Made by a program: the position numbers and the translations under genes
NCBI RefSeq assembly: GCF_000755245.1
Contig: NZ_BBMP01000026.1
Span: 186,001-250,000 of the forward strand
Length of the DNA: 64,000 bases
Direction of reading: 5' to 3'
Source: Halococcus sediminicola
Lineage (GTDB): Archaea; Halobacteriota; Halobacteria; Halobacteriales; Halococcaceae
The notes under the pieces: model-generated
Databases searched by the model: none
Told to the model about the DNA's origin: nothing
Seen by the model: only the letters and a program-made list of their open reading frames with translations
Part shown: positions 25,738-34,289 of the stretch, piece by piece
Numbering within the stretch: the stretch's first letter is position 1
Layout of the letters: each line of letters begins with the position of its first letter

Positions 25738-26943
25738 CTACTCGACGGTGGGCGTCTCGATCACCCGCTCGCGCCCGTGAAAGGAGGCGATTGCGTCCTC
25801 GTAGACCGCCATATGTCGTTCGGCGATCGTCGCCCACGAGAGCCGTTCGCCCTGTCGCCGGCTCTCTTCGGCCATCGCGGCCCGGCGCTCGTCGTCGGTG
25901 AGCAGCGCGACGATGGCCTCCGCGAGCGCCGCCGGGTCCTCCTCGGGGACGACCACCCCGGCACCCGTCGCCTCGACTTGCGCGGGGAAGTCGCCGGTTC
26001 GGGTCGCCACCACCGGCTTGCCGAACGAGTGCGCTGTCGAGAGTGCGCCGCTGTGGCCCTTGGTGCCGTCGCCGTGGGTGCTGCGGTACGGCAGCGCGAC
26101 CAGCGCCGCCCGCGAGAAGAGTTCGCCGACGCGCTCGTTCGGGACGAAGTAGTTGTGGACCTCGAAACGCCCCTCGTCGGCGGTGTCGATGAGCCGCTCG
26201 GTCTCGCTCGAAAGCGGCCCGTCGCCGGCGATGACGAGTGTCAGGTTCGGGAGTTCGTCGCTCGCCAGTCGCACCGCCTCGGCCAGCACGTCGAGACCTT
26301 TGCCGGGGAAGATGTTGCCGAAAAAGAGCAGCGTGTGGGCCTCTTCGGGCCGCTGCTCGTAGTCGTAATCGGTGAAGAACTCGTAGGTCGCGTGCGGGAT
26401 GACCTCAATGGCCGTCGATTCACCGAGGCGTTTTGCGAACGCCGCGCGCTGTTGGTCGCTGTGAACGATGACGTGATCGGTCGCGGCGTCGGGGATCAGC
26501 GTGTTCAACAGCTCCTCGAACGCCGAGAGCGGACTCGATAGTGTCGTAATCGAGGGCGGCACCTCGTGGTAGGTCACGACGAACGGGTAGCGCTCGTCGA
26601 GCCCGTAGCGCTTGGTGAAGAACTTGACCTGGGGGAAGAAATCGGTGGGGTCGTGGACTACGTCCGGATCGAACTCTTGGAGGCGCTTCAGGTTTCGATA
26701 GGAGAGCAACCCCCGAAGGTTGTTCCGGACGTCGAAATCGAGGTTGTACATGTCGGGGATGGAGATGTTCATACTGTCGAAGGCGTCGACCGTCTCGACG
26801 CGCTCGGAGAACACCTCGTCGGCGCTCGTCTCGGCCGGTTTGAACACGACCACCTCCGCGCGCTCGGCGACGGCGTTTGCGAGTTCGGCGGCGTAGTGGG
26901 GCAATCCGCCTTTGTTCTGTGAGAGGACATACGCGACCTTCAT
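25738..26943 (-). CDS. GT4 family glycosyltransferase
   Basis: A 401-residue GT-B enzyme. The N-terminal acceptor domain begins MKVAYVLSQNKGGLPHYAAE. The C-terminal donor domain has FFGNIFPGKGLDVLAEA and VIAGDGPLSSE, and the retaining-GT4 E-x7-E region lies near the conserved SFGKPVVATRTGDFPAQVE segment. It would transfer a sugar from a nucleotide donor to the growing lipid-linked glycan at the cytoplasmic face. It is the last gene of the locus on this strand, and its promoter lies in 26944-27126, shared divergently with a small membrane protein. Codon use is back to the high-GC norm. Confidence 0.88.
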   Translation of the reverse strand: MKVAYVLSQNKGGLPHYAAELANAVAERAEVVVFKPAETSADEVFSERVETVDAFDSMNISIPDMYNLDFDVRNNLRGLLSYRNLKRLQEFDPDVVHDPTDFFPQVKFFTKRYGLDERYPFVVTYHEVPPSITTLSSPLSAFEELLNTLIPDAATDHVIVHSDQQRAAFAKRLGESTAIEVIPHATYEFFTDYDYEQRPEEAHTLLFFGNIFPGKGLDVLAEAVRLASDELPNLTLVIAGDGPLSSETERLIDTADEGRFEVHNYFVPNERVGELFSRAALVALPYRSTHGDGTKGHSGALSTAHSFGKPVVATRTGDFPAQVEATGAGVVVPEEDPAALAEAIVALLTDDERRAAMAEESRRQGERLSWATIAERHMAVYEDAIASFHGRERVIETPTVE

Positions 26944-27077
26944 ACACGAGAGTGCGTTTCGAGTGACTTATACCCAGACGACGGTACGTCCGTCTATCCA
27001 CCCGTTCGAAACGGCCGCTCGTCGAGTAACGGGGCGTAATTCGTGATTGAACCCGCCCCTTCGAGCGAATACCTATG

Positions 27078-27094
27078 CCGCCGTGGGACGGCGG
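27078..27094. other. Short perfect hairpin before a small membrane protein
   Basis: CCGCCGTGGGACGGCGG has a 7-bp stem and 3-nt loop. It sits in the 26944-27126 divergent spacer, 33 bp before the ATG at 27127. It could be the GT4 promoter side or a 5' leader structure of the small gene. Confidence 0.35.
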
Positions 27095-27126
27095 ATACCG
27101 TATCGTGCGACGCGACCGATCTCACC

Positions 27127-27288
27127 ATGTTTCGAAAGAGAACCGTCTGGAGATACGTTCGTTGGCTGTTCCTACTGATGCCGGGCATGAAGCCACGAGC
27201 GGTGAAACGAAACGTGCTCGTGGCGCTTTTGTATCTGCTCGTGTTCGGGCTCTCCATTTCGGTCGTTTTCCGCCTCCCGATGGGCTGA
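27127..27288 (+). CDS. Small single-helix membrane protein (53 aa)
   Basis: [20 protein letters not shown], a basic amphipathic start, then [21 protein letters not shown], giving one clear membrane helix (about residues 29-47), and a very short tail. Unusually basic for a haloarchaeal protein, which fits a membrane peptide with its N terminus inside. Not recognised. I chose this ATG rather than 27043 because the upstream segment has no acidic or hydrophobic character. It is 101 bp upstream of the zinc-finger/aEF1B pair, which has its own promoter. Confidence 0.6.
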   Translation: MFRKRTVWRYVRWLFLLMPGMKPRAVKRNVLVALLYLLVFGLSISVVFRLPMG

Positions 27289-27389
27289 CGGCCCGACGCG
27301 CGTGACGGTCGCTTTATCGTGGCTCCGTCTGTCGTCGCGTTGCGAGCGGCTTTCGACAGGATTTAACCCACGGGTACACAGGTGGCGGT

Positions 27390-27575
27390 ATGAGCGAGAG
27401 CGACTCCGCGTCGACGCAGTCACGAACCTGCGTCTCCTGTGGCATCGACATCTCCGGAACCAACGCCGCCGCGTTCTCCTGTCCGGAGTGTGGACAGCGG
27501 ATCTACCGCTGTGCGAAGTGCCGCAAGCAGAGCAACCTCTACGAGTGTCCCGACTGCGGCTTTACGGGGCCGTAA
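27390..27575 (+). CDS. HVO_2753-family zinc finger protein
   Basis: A 61-residue protein with four CxxC pairs: CVSCG, CPECG, CAKCR and CPDCG. This is the two-zinc-finger microprotein type widespread in Halobacteria (HVO_2753 family), regularly encoded immediately before aEF1B as here (2-bp gap). The family has been linked to swarming and biofilm phenotypes in Haloferax; its molecular role is not established. A TATA-like GATTTAACCC at 27360-27369 lies about 25 bp before the ATG, so the mRNA is essentially leaderless. Confidence 0.9.
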   Translation: MSESDSASTQSRTCVSCGIDISGTNAAAFSCPECGQRIYRCAKCRKQSNLYECPDCGFTGP

Positions 27576-27577
27576 CG

Positions 27578-27844
27578 ATGGGAAAGGTCGCCGCGAAGCT
27601 CAAGGTGATGCCCGAGAGCCCAGAGGTCGACCTCGACGACCTCCAGGAAGAACTCGAAGACTCGCTGCCCGAAGGGGCGAAGATCAACGGCTTCGAGCGC
27701 GACGACGTGGCCTTCGGGCTGGTCGCACTCCTACCGACGGTCATCGTCCCGGACGACGCGGGCGGGACCGAATCGGTCGAGGAGGCCTTCGGCAGCGTCG
27801 AGCGCGTCGAAAGCGTCGAAGTGGCGAACGTCGGTCGCATCTGA
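27578..27844 (+). CDS. ef1b: Translation elongation factor aEF-1 beta
   Basis: An 88-residue archaeal EF-1beta, the guanine-nucleotide exchange factor for aEF-1alpha. It begins [20 protein letters not shown] and contains the family stretch [25 protein letters not shown] and the C-terminal [12 protein letters not shown]. Length is the archaeal norm. It is co-transcribed with the zinc-finger gene, and its start codon follows that gene's stop by 2 bp. Confidence 0.95.
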   Translation: MGKVAAKLKVMPESPEVDLDDLQEELEDSLPEGAKINGFERDDVAFGLVALLPTVIVPDDAGGTESVEEAFGSVERVESVEVANVGRI

Positions 27845-27860
27845 GCGGTTCGGAACACAC

Positions 27861-27870
27861 GTTTTATACG
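27861..27870 (+). promoter_or_regulatory. Promoter of the L21e-rpoF operon
   Basis: GTTTTATACG, about 25-30 bp before the L21e ATG at 27894, predicting a very short 5' leader. Confidence 0.6.
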
Positions 27871-27893
27871 GGCCGCTCCGCAACGCAGGGCAT

Positions 27894-28184
27894 ATGCCGA
27901 ACTCCAAGGGCCCACTCAAGAAAACCCGGAACAAACTCTCGAACGACCCGCGAGAGCGCGGTACCTCGCCGCCCCAGCGTGCCATCGAGGACTTCGACGC
28001 CGGCGAGCGCGTCCATCTCCGTATCGACCCGAGCGTACCAGACGGACGATTCCACCCCCGATTCAACGGTCACACCGGCGAAGTGCTCGACCGACAGGGC
28101 CGTGCCTACCGCGTGCAGATCACCGACGGCGGCAAGGACAAGATCATCATCGTCACCGCCGCCCACCTCCGCCGGCAGGAATGA
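27894..28184 (+). CDS. rpl21e: 50S ribosomal protein L21e
   Basis: A 96-residue archaeal/eukaryotic-type L21 protein of the large subunit. Recognised from [20 protein letters not shown] and the [21 protein letters not shown] core, with the ending [14 protein letters not shown]. Full length. Its last 4 bp overlap the RpoF start (ATGA at 28181). This is the usual archaeal order L21e-rpoF-DUF655-ksgA. Confidence 0.96.
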   Translation: MPNSKGPLKKTRNKLSNDPRERGTSPPQRAIEDFDAGERVHLRIDPSVPDGRFHPRFNGHTGEVLDRQGRAYRVQITDGGKDKIIIVTAAHLRRQE

Positions 28185-28537
28185 CGATCTTCAAGGAGAA
28201 ACTCGACGAGGAGTATCTGACGCTCGCCGAGACGAAGACGCTGCTCGCCGACATCGAGGCCGATCGCGCCGCCGACGAGGAGCGCGAGATGCGCTACGAA
28301 CTCGCCCGCGCCATCGACCACGTCAACCGCTTTGCCGAGCTCACGGTCGAAGAGTCACAGGAGTTCGTCGACGAACTCGAAGGGTTGGAGAAAGTCGACG
28401 AACCGACGGCGTACAAGATCGCCAACCTCCGGCCCGCGAACCGCGACGAACTCCGCGCCATCTACGCACAGGAGCGCTACTCCCTGTCGGGCGAGGAACT
28501 CGACGCCGTCCTCGACGTGGTCGCCAAGTACGAGTAA
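28181..28537 (+). CDS. rpoF: RNA polymerase subunit Rpo4/RpoF (Rpb4 homologue)
   Basis: A 118-residue subunit F of the archaeal RNA polymerase stalk, which pairs with RpoE (Rpb7). The N-terminal part ([20 protein letters not shown]) and the C-terminal HRDC-like helices ([20 protein letters not shown]) are typical. It overlaps the L21e stop by 4 bp and is therefore translationally coupled to a ribosomal protein. Confidence 0.95.
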   Translation: MTIFKEKLDEEYLTLAETKTLLADIEADRAADEEREMRYELARAIDHVNRFAELTVEESQEFVDELEGLEKVDEPTAYKIANLRPANRDELRAIYAQERYSLSGEELDAVLDVVAKYE

Positions 28538-28546
28538 GCGGGACGA

Positions 28547-28556
28547 ACTTAAGTAC
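28547..28556 (+). promoter_or_regulatory. Promoter of the DUF655-ksgA unit
   Basis: ACTTAAGTAC lies 23-32 bp before the ATG at 28579, the expected place for a TATA box of a leaderless transcript. Confidence 0.5.
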
Positions 28557-28578
28557 GTCCTCGGCGTAGCTGAGTGTT

Positions 28579-29151
28579 ATGAGCGATGTCGAAAGCGACG
28601 ACGCCAGCGAGCACCGCGCCGTCGTCCTCGATATGTTGCCGACCGGCCGGCCCGACGACGACCGGCCGCCACAGCAGAAATCGGCGCTCGCGTTCACCCT
28701 CGGCGAGAGCGACTTCCGGCTCGCCGAACTCACGCTCGCCGACGACGCCGACATCGGTTTCAGCGACCGCATCCAGCCCGACGACTCGACCGTCGAATCG
28801 ACGCACACGATCGAGTTCGACGCGCTGCCGAACGCCGCCCGCTCGGAACTCGAATACGCCATCGAGGACACCATCGACCGCGACGAACAGCGGTTCGTCG
28901 ATTTCTACAACGACGCCCAACCCATCACCCTCCGGCTCCACCAGCTCAACCTCCTCCCCGGTATCGGGAAGAAACTCCGGAACTCCATCCTCGACGAGCG
29001 CAAACGACAGCCCTTCGAGAGCTTCGACGACCTCGAAGAGCGCGTCGCCGGTCTCCATCGACCCAAAGAGATCCTCATCGAGCGTATCCGCGAGGAGCTA
29101 CGCGACGAAGACCTGAAATACCGCATCTTCGTCGGGCGCGACGCGGAGTAA
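28579..29151 (+). CDS. DUF655 RNA-binding protein
   Basis: A 190-residue member of the conserved archaeal DUF655 family. An OB-like N-terminal region (VVLDMLPTGRPDDDRPP ... ALAFTLGESDFRLAEL) precedes a helix-hairpin-helix (NLLPGIGKKLRNSILDERK) and the C-terminal AGLHRPKEILIERIREEL segment. It is always near ksgA in archaea, suggesting a part in rRNA maturation or translation. The biochemical function is not known. Confidence 0.9.
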   Translation: MSDVESDDASEHRAVVLDMLPTGRPDDDRPPQQKSALAFTLGESDFRLAELTLADDADIGFSDRIQPDDSTVESTHTIEFDALPNAARSELEYAIEDTIDRDEQRFVDFYNDAQPITLRLHQLNLLPGIGKKLRNSILDERKRQPFESFDDLEERVAGLHRPKEILIERIREELRDEDLKYRIFVGRDAE

Positions 29152-29229
29152 GTAGGGTTTTGTCGGCCGCGTCGCTACCGCCGCCATGAACGAAAGAGCG
29201 CGGAGAGCACGGTCGGCGGGCGGGCAGCG

Positions 29230-30072
29230 ATGAGCGACAGGCGCGACCCCGACGCGCTGCTCGGGCGGGCGGGCGTGCGCGGCGACCCCCAACAGGACCA
29301 GCACTTCCTCGTCGACGATCGCGTGCTCGACCGCCTGCCGACCTATGGAACCGAATTCGACACGAGTCACGTCCTCGAAATCGGGGCCGGCACCGGCGCG
29401 CTGACCGACCGTCTGCTCGGTCGTGCCGAGCGTGTGACGGCCGTCGAGCGCGACAGCCGACTCGCCGACTTCCTCCGCGAGGAGTTCGCCGACGCCATCG
29501 AAGCGGGACGGCTGGACATCATCGAGGGCGACGCGCTCGCGGTCGACCTCCCGGAGTTCTCGGTCTCGGTATCGAATCTCCCCTATGGAATATCGAGCGA
29601 GATCCTGTTCCGGTTGCTGCCTCGAAAGCGGCCGCTGGTCGCCACAGTACAAAAGGAGTTCGCCGAGCGGATGGTCGCCGCCCCCGACACTTCCGAGTAC
29701 GGTCGGCTGTCGGTGACGACGGGTCACTACGCCGACTGTGAGATCGTCGAGACCGTTCCTCCGGCGGCGTTTGCGCCGCCGCCGGCCGTCGAGAGTGCGG
29801 TCGTGCGGGCCACGCCGCGTGACCCCGCGTACACCGTGCCTGAAGAGGCGTTTCTCGCGCTCGTCAGGGGTGTGTTCACCCAGCGACGCAAGACGCTGCG
29901 CAACGCGATCCGGAACACGACACACATCACGGGCATCGAGCGGCCCGAGGCGGTCGTCGAAGCGGCCGACGAGGCGCTGCTCGGCAAGCGGGCGGGCGAA
30001 CTCGCTCCCGAGGGATTCGCCGCGCTCACGGAACTGGCACTTGAACACGGTGGCGTCCCTCGGGGCGAGTGA
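29230..30072 (+). CDS. ksgA: 16S rRNA (adenine-N6,N6)-dimethyltransferase KsgA/RsmA
   Basis: A 280-residue Dim1/KsgA enzyme that dimethylates two adjacent adenines in the helix-45 loop of 16S rRNA. N-terminal QDQHFLVDDRVLDRL, SAM motif VLEIGAGTGALTDRLLG, and the catalytic NLPY motif in VSNLPYGISSEILFRLL. The C-terminal helical domain contains FTQRRKTLRNAIRNTTH. Full length. It follows DUF655 by 78 bp in the conserved order. Confidence 0.95.
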   Translation: MSDRRDPDALLGRAGVRGDPQQDQHFLVDDRVLDRLPTYGTEFDTSHVLEIGAGTGALTDRLLGRAERVTAVERDSRLADFLREEFADAIEAGRLDIIEGDALAVDLPEFSVSVSNLPYGISSEILFRLLPRKRPLVATVQKEFAERMVAAPDTSEYGRLSVTTGHYADCEIVETVPPAAFAPPPAVESAVVRATPRDPAYTVPEEAFLALVRGVFTQRRKTLRNAIRNTTHITGIERPEAVVEAADEALLGKRAGELAPEGFAALTELALEHGGVPRGE

Positions 30073-30187
30073 TGGGTTCGCGGACGACACTGGCACGCAG
30101 CACGGACGCCTCGCGGTTTGTGTTGATTTATCGAACACGGCACACACAAGCAACGGGTCGAAAGGTTTCAGGTCCGTACGAGCAGTC

Positions 30188-30349
30188 ATGGCGCTCATCG
30201 AAGGTCTCCGGGAAGCGTTCGGCGCGGACGCCGCCGAAGCGGGGACCGCCGACGAGAGAACGTACCGGTGTATCGACTGCCACGCCGAGTTCGACGACCG
30301 AAAACAGCTCTGTCCGAAGTGTGGCGGCGAGCAGTTCAAGCGCGCCTGA
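30188..30349 (+). CDS. Small zinc-ribbon protein (53 aa)
   Basis: A 53-residue protein: an alpha-helical start MALIEGLREAFGADAAEAG followed by a zinc ribbon with two CxxC pairs (CIDC and CPKC) in YRCIDCHAEFDD ... LCPKCGGEQFKR. Below the usual size cut-off but with clear acidic coding bias and a GATTTATCG promoter-like stretch upstream. Not assigned to a characterised family. It lies between ksgA and mscS and may be a regulator or RNA-binding microprotein. Confidence 0.75.
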   Translation: MALIEGLREAFGADAAEAGTADERTYRCIDCHAEFDDRKQLCPKCGGEQFKRA

Positions 30350-30361
30350 GGCCGCAACCGG

Positions 30362-30448
30362 ATGGTCCGCTCGGTCGATTCGCCCCACTCGCCGACCCAC
30401 GAGACGGGCGGCGAGGGCAGCGACGAATCCCAACGGCGGGAGCGGTGA
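30362..30448 (+). CDS. Possible 28-aa ORF before mscS
   Basis: MVRSVDSPHSPTHETGGEGS and eight further residues, ending TGA 3 bp before the mscS ATG. Acidic, Ser-rich, without domain. It may be a coupled leader peptide of the channel gene or random. Confidence 0.25.
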   Translation: MVRSVDSPHSPTHETGGEGSDESQRRER

Positions 30449-30451
30449 CGG

Positions 30452-31579
30452 ATGATACTGCCCGAGTTCCTCAGACGCTTACAGATGGACCACCTCTCCT
30501 CGATCGGGGGGCAGTTGCTCGGCAGCGTCGCCGCGCTGGTCGCCCTCGGTGGGGTCGTCGTGTTCGTCGACCGCGCCGGCAGACCGCTCAAACGACGGTA
30601 CAGCACCCGACTCACGGAGGCGCTGCAGGCCGGTGCCGTCGCCGTCTGGGTCGTCGTCACCGTGCTCTGGCTCACCGTGGTCTGGCGGGTCGTGCCGGCC
30701 GTCGGGCTGGTCGTCGACGCGCTCACGGTGAACCGTTGGACCGGCGCTCGACTGTTGCTCATCGGTGCGGTGATCGTCATCGCCTACCTGCTGATCCGTC
30801 TCATCAACCGCTCGATCGACCGGTTGGCCGAAGAGCACGGCGCGATCACCGACCACCAGAGCGAGGTCGCCTACCACGTCGCCGACGTCGGCGTGGCGGG
30901 GGTGGCGGTGTTCGTCTCGCTCGCGGTCTGGGGGATTCAACTCAGCCGGCTGTTCGTCGGTGCGGGCGTCCTCGGGGCGGTCGTCGGACTGGCCGCACGC
31001 GAAACCATCGGCTCGGTGACGGCCGGGTTCGTGCTCCTCTTCTCGCGGCCGTTCCACGTCGGCGATTGGATCGCCGTCGACGAGTACGAGGGCATCGTCA
31101 GGGACGTCACCATCGTCAACACGGAGATCCGGACGTTCAACGACGAGCACGTGCTGATCCCGAACGACCAGATAACGAGCGAGCCGCTCGTCAATCTCTC
31201 GGAGAACAACCGCCTGCGGGTTGACACCGAGATCGGCATCGATTACGCGACCGACCTCGACGAGGTGACGGCGCTCGTCGAGGAGACGATGGGGGAGATG
31301 GACGAACCGCGCTCGGTGCCGTCGCCACAGGCCGTCCTGAAGGAATTCGACGATTCGTGCATCGTCCTCGAAGCGCGCTTTTGGGTCGACGACCCGAGTT
31401 CGCGGCGCGTCTGGGAGGCCAAGACCGCCCTCATCCAGGCCCTGAAAGCGGCGTTCGATCGCGAGAGTATCTCCATCGCCTACCCGCAGCGCGTGCTCGC
31501 CGCCCGCGAGGAGGTCGGCGAGGTCGGCCCGCACGCAGAGCGCGGCAGCCTCAGCCCCGCGACCGACGGGGGCGAGTAG
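30452..31579 (+). CDS. MscS-family mechanosensitive ion channel
   Basis: A 375-residue small-conductance mechanosensitive channel. Four hydrophobic segments lead to the pore helix (LSRLFVGAGVLGAVVGLAAR, then ETIGSVTAGFVLLFSRPFHV), followed directly by the beta domain GDWIAVDEYEGIVRDVTIVN and the alpha/beta C-terminal cage (VDTEIGIDYATDLDEVTALV). One more N-terminal helix than E. coli MscS. It releases solutes on hypo-osmotic shock. It is inserted between ksgA and the hemK2 gene, which are direct neighbours in many archaea. Confidence 0.92.
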   Translation: MILPEFLRRLQMDHLSSIGGQLLGSVAALVALGGVVVFVDRAGRPLKRRYSTRLTEALQAGAVAVWVVVTVLWLTVVWRVVPAVGLVVDALTVNRWTGARLLLIGAVIVIAYLLIRLINRSIDRLAEEHGAITDHQSEVAYHVADVGVAGVAVFVSLAVWGIQLSRLFVGAGVLGAVVGLAARETIGSVTAGFVLLFSRPFHVGDWIAVDEYEGIVRDVTIVNTEIRTFNDEHVLIPNDQITSEPLVNLSENNRLRVDTEIGIDYATDLDEVTALVEETMGEMDEPRSVPSPQAVLKEFDDSCIVLEARFWVDDPSSRRVWEAKTALIQALKAAFDRESISIAYPQRVLAAREEVGEVGPHAERGSLSPATDGGE

Positions 31580-31580
31580 C

Positions 31581-32150
31581 GTGGGGCTTGACGAGCGCCG
31601 CGAGCGCGAGAAGGTCTATCAGCCCGCCGAGGACTCGCACCTGTTGGCGACGGCCGCCCGCGACGAGGTCGCCCCCGCCGACCGCGCGCTCGACGTCGGG
31701 ACTGGATCGGGCTACGTCGCGACCGCGATGGCCGAGACCGGTGCGACGGTCTACGGCGTCGACCCGAACCCACACGCCTGCCGGCAGGCCCGCGAGAGCG
31801 GTATCCGGGTCGTGCAGGGAAACCTCACCGACCCCTTCGGAGACGGCGTGTTCGACCTCGTGACGTTCAACCCGCCGTATCTGCCGACCACGCCCGACGA
31901 AGCGGTGGGCGACTGGATGGAGGTGGCGCTCGCGGGTGGCGAGAGCGGGCGCGCGGTGATCGAGCCGTTCCTCGCCGGCGTCGGGCGCGTGATCGCGCCG
32001 AGCGGTCGAGTACTCATGCTCGTGAGCAGCCTGAGTGATTTCGACACCGTCGTCGATCTGGCGAACGAGGCCGGCTTCGTCGCGGCGACCGTCGCCGAGG
32101 ACTCGTTCCCGTTCGAGACGCTCTCGATCCTCCGTCTCGATCGCGAGTGA
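31581..32150 (+). CDS. HemK2/Mtq2-type protein glutamine N5-methyltransferase
   Basis: A 189-residue class I methyltransferase of the HemK2/MTQ2/PrmC-like type. SAM motif LDVGTGSGYVATAMAE, acidic loop VYGVDPNPHA, and the NPPY catalytic motif in VTFNPPYLPTTPDEAVG. In archaea and eukaryotes this enzyme methylates the Gln of the GGQ motif of release factor aRF1, in complex with Trm112. It starts with GTG at 31581, one base after the mscS stop, so it is probably co-transcribed. Confidence 0.88.
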   Translation: MGLDERREREKVYQPAEDSHLLATAARDEVAPADRALDVGTGSGYVATAMAETGATVYGVDPNPHACRQARESGIRVVQGNLTDPFGDGVFDLVTFNPPYLPTTPDEAVGDWMEVALAGGESGRAVIEPFLAGVGRVIAPSGRVLMLVSSLSDFDTVVDLANEAGFVAATVAEDSFPFETLSILRLDRE

Positions 32151-32177
32151 TTACTGGAGTGCATAATCGCGAGTAGC

Positions 32178-32187
32178 AAATATTAAG
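32178..32187 (+). promoter_or_regulatory. Promoter of the MetE-like pair
   Basis: AAATATTAAG, 24-33 bp before the ATG at 32211, is the only AT-rich element in the spacer. Confidence 0.55.
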
Positions 32188-32210
32188 CGCCGTCATTCCT
32201 CATCCCTCGT

Positions 32211-33215
32211 ATGACGGAATTCGTCGCGACGACGCCCGGCGTGTTTCCGCTGCCCGACTGGGCGAAGGACCGGTTGGGGAGCCTGAAGGGCCACCAGAAG
32301 GAGGACCTCGTCGACGGGAGCGAGGGGACCGAGATTACGGACGTCTACGGTGAGGCGCGGGCGTCCGTCGCCGACTGGCAGGCGACCGCCGGTCTCGACA
32401 GAATAGTCGAGGGCCAGCTCCGGTGGGACGACATGCTCGCCCACCCGCTCTGCGTCCACGACGCCGTCGAGACGCGCGGCATCGTGCGTTACTACGACAA
32501 CAACAATTTTTACAGGGAGCCGGTCGTCACTGGCGAACTCACCTTCGACGGCGACCTCGCCGACGATCTCGACGCGCTCGACGAGATCGGTCCCGACGCG
32601 CCGACGCAGGCTGTCGTTCCCGGTCCGTACACGCTCTCGGAGCTCGCGACCAACGAGTTCTACGGCGATAGTGGGGAGTTCCTCGATGCCATCGCGAACT
32701 TCCTGGCGGGCGAGGTGCGAGCGTTTGCGGACGTCGAGACCGTCTTCGTCCTCGAACCGTCGCTCGTGACGAGCCCGCCCGGCGACGGCGAGGACGAACG
32801 CGCGAGCGAAGCCATCGACCGCGTGGCCGACGCGACCGACGCCGACGTTGTGGTCCAGACCTACTGGGGCGCGCTCACCGAGAAGGTCCACGCCCACCTG
32901 CTCGACGCGGACATCGATGCCGTGGGCTACGACTTCGTCACGAATCACGAGGACAATTTGTATAACATCAACGAGTACGGAACGAAGGAGGGGATCGCGC
33001 TCGGGCTGGCCGACGGCCAGAACACGCTGGTCGAAGAGCCCGCAAAGATCGCCGAGCGCGTCGCGTGGGTCGACGAGCAGACGCCCGGTGCGGAGTTCGA
33101 AACCATGTACGTCACCACCAACACGGAACTGTTCTACCTGCCGGTGAGTCGCTGTGTCGAGAAGCTCGAAGCGCTGGCTGCAGGCGCTGCCCGCGCCGCG
33201 GAGGTGGCCCGATGA
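32211..33215 (+). CDS. MetE-like TIM-barrel protein without zinc ligands
   Basis: A 334-residue homologue of cobalamin-independent methionine synthase barrels (VVPGPYTLSELATNEFY, VQTYWGALTEKVHAHLLD). The zinc-binding H-x-C and late Cys of the catalytic MetE domain are absent: the HxC position reads QTYWG and the terminal part TTNTELFYLPVSRC lacks the PDCG context. It precedes an intact catalytic-type MetE barrel with a 4-bp overlap (ATGA at 33212), so the two are probably subunits of one enzyme, this one contributing methyl-donor binding or structure. That division is inference. Confidence 0.85.
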   Translation: MTEFVATTPGVFPLPDWAKDRLGSLKGHQKEDLVDGSEGTEITDVYGEARASVADWQATAGLDRIVEGQLRWDDMLAHPLCVHDAVETRGIVRYYDNNNFYREPVVTGELTFDGDLADDLDALDEIGPDAPTQAVVPGPYTLSELATNEFYGDSGEFLDAIANFLAGEVRAFADVETVFVLEPSLVTSPPGDGEDERASEAIDRVADATDADVVVQTYWGALTEKVHAHLLDADIDAVGYDFVTNHEDNLYNINEYGTKEGIALGLADGQNTLVEEPAKIAERVAWVDEQTPGAEFETMYVTTNTELFYLPVSRCVEKLEALAAGAARAAEVAR

Positions 33216-34267
33216 GCCGCGAACAGTTCCGGCCGGCCGACCACCCGAACGAGCACTTCATCCTTACCACCGTCGTGGGGAGCTACCCGAAACCGAAGTG
33301 GCTCGATCGCGTGCGCGAACTCCACGACGATCCCGAGGGTGAGTTCGACGATGGCGAGTGGGAGGAGGCGACCGACGACGCCGCCCGCCTCATCACCCAC
33401 GAGCACGAGCGCGCGGGTCTCGACGCCGTCGTCGACGGCGAGATGAGAAGGAATGAAATGGTCGAGTTCTTCGCCGAGCGCATCGAAGGCTACGAATTTA
33501 ATGGACCAGTCAAGGTCTGGGGCCACAACTACTTCGACAAACCCTCGGTCGTGAGCGATGTCGAGTACGACGACTCGTGGCTCGTCTCGGAGTTCGAGTT
33601 CACCGACGGCGTGGCCGATCGCCCGGTGAAAGTCCCGATCACGGGCCCGTACACGCTCGCCAGCTGGAGTTTCAACGAAGCCTACGACGACGACCGTGAC
33701 CTCGCGCTCGCGCTCGCCGACCTCGTTAACGAGGAGATCCGGAAACTGGTCGACGCTGGCGCGCGCTACATCCAGATCGACGAGCCCGCCCTCGCCACGA
33801 CGCCCGACGACCACGCCATCGTCGGCGAGGCGCTCGATCGCATTGTGACTGGGCTCCCCGAGGAGGTACGGATCGGCCTGCACGTCTGCTACGGCGATTA
33901 CTCGCGGATCTACCCCGAGATTCTGGAGTTCCCGATCGACGAGTTCGACGTCGAACTCGCCAACGGCGACTTCGAGCAGTTGGACGTGTTCAAGGAGCCG
34001 GGATTCGACCTCGACCTCGCGCTCGGTGTTACGGACGTCCACGTCGCCGAGGTCGAATCGGTCGCCGAGATCAAGGCGAACATCCAGAAGGGTCTCGAAA
34101 TCGTTCCGCCCGAACGGCTGACGGTGAGTCCCGACTGCGGCGTCAAACTCCTCCCGCGGGACGTGGCCTACGGCAAGATGGAAAACATGGTCGAAGCCGC
34201 TCGCGAGGTCGAACGTGAACTCGACGCCGGCGAGATCGAGATCGGTGCGGCGACCGCCGACGACTGA
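33212..34267 (+). CDS. Core MetE-type methionine synthase (zinc barrel)
   Basis: A 351-residue catalytic MetE domain. It has TTVVGSYPKPKW at the start, a conserved ITGPYTLASWSF, QIDEPALATTP, and a full set of candidate zinc ligands: H224 and C226 in GLHVCYGDY, E248, and C309 in SPDCGVKLLP. It lacks the N-terminal half of bacterial MetE (about 750 aa), as do the short archaeal core-MetE proteins, whose methyl donor is not methyl-folate polyglutamate in the bacterial sense. It methylates homocysteine to methionine. Coupled to the zinc-less paralogue. Confidence 0.88.
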   Translation: MSREQFRPADHPNEHFILTTVVGSYPKPKWLDRVRELHDDPEGEFDDGEWEEATDDAARLITHEHERAGLDAVVDGEMRRNEMVEFFAERIEGYEFNGPVKVWGHNYFDKPSVVSDVEYDDSWLVSEFEFTDGVADRPVKVPITGPYTLASWSFNEAYDDDRDLALALADLVNEEIRKLVDAGARYIQIDEPALATTPDDHAIVGEALDRIVTGLPEEVRIGLHVCYGDYSRIYPEILEFPIDEFDVELANGDFEQLDVFKEPGFDLDLALGVTDVHVAEVESVAEIKANIQKGLEIVPPERLTVSPDCGVKLLPRDVAYGKMENMVEAAREVERELDAGEIEIGAATADD

Positions 34268-34289
34268 CGTGTAATATCTCTCGTAGCGC

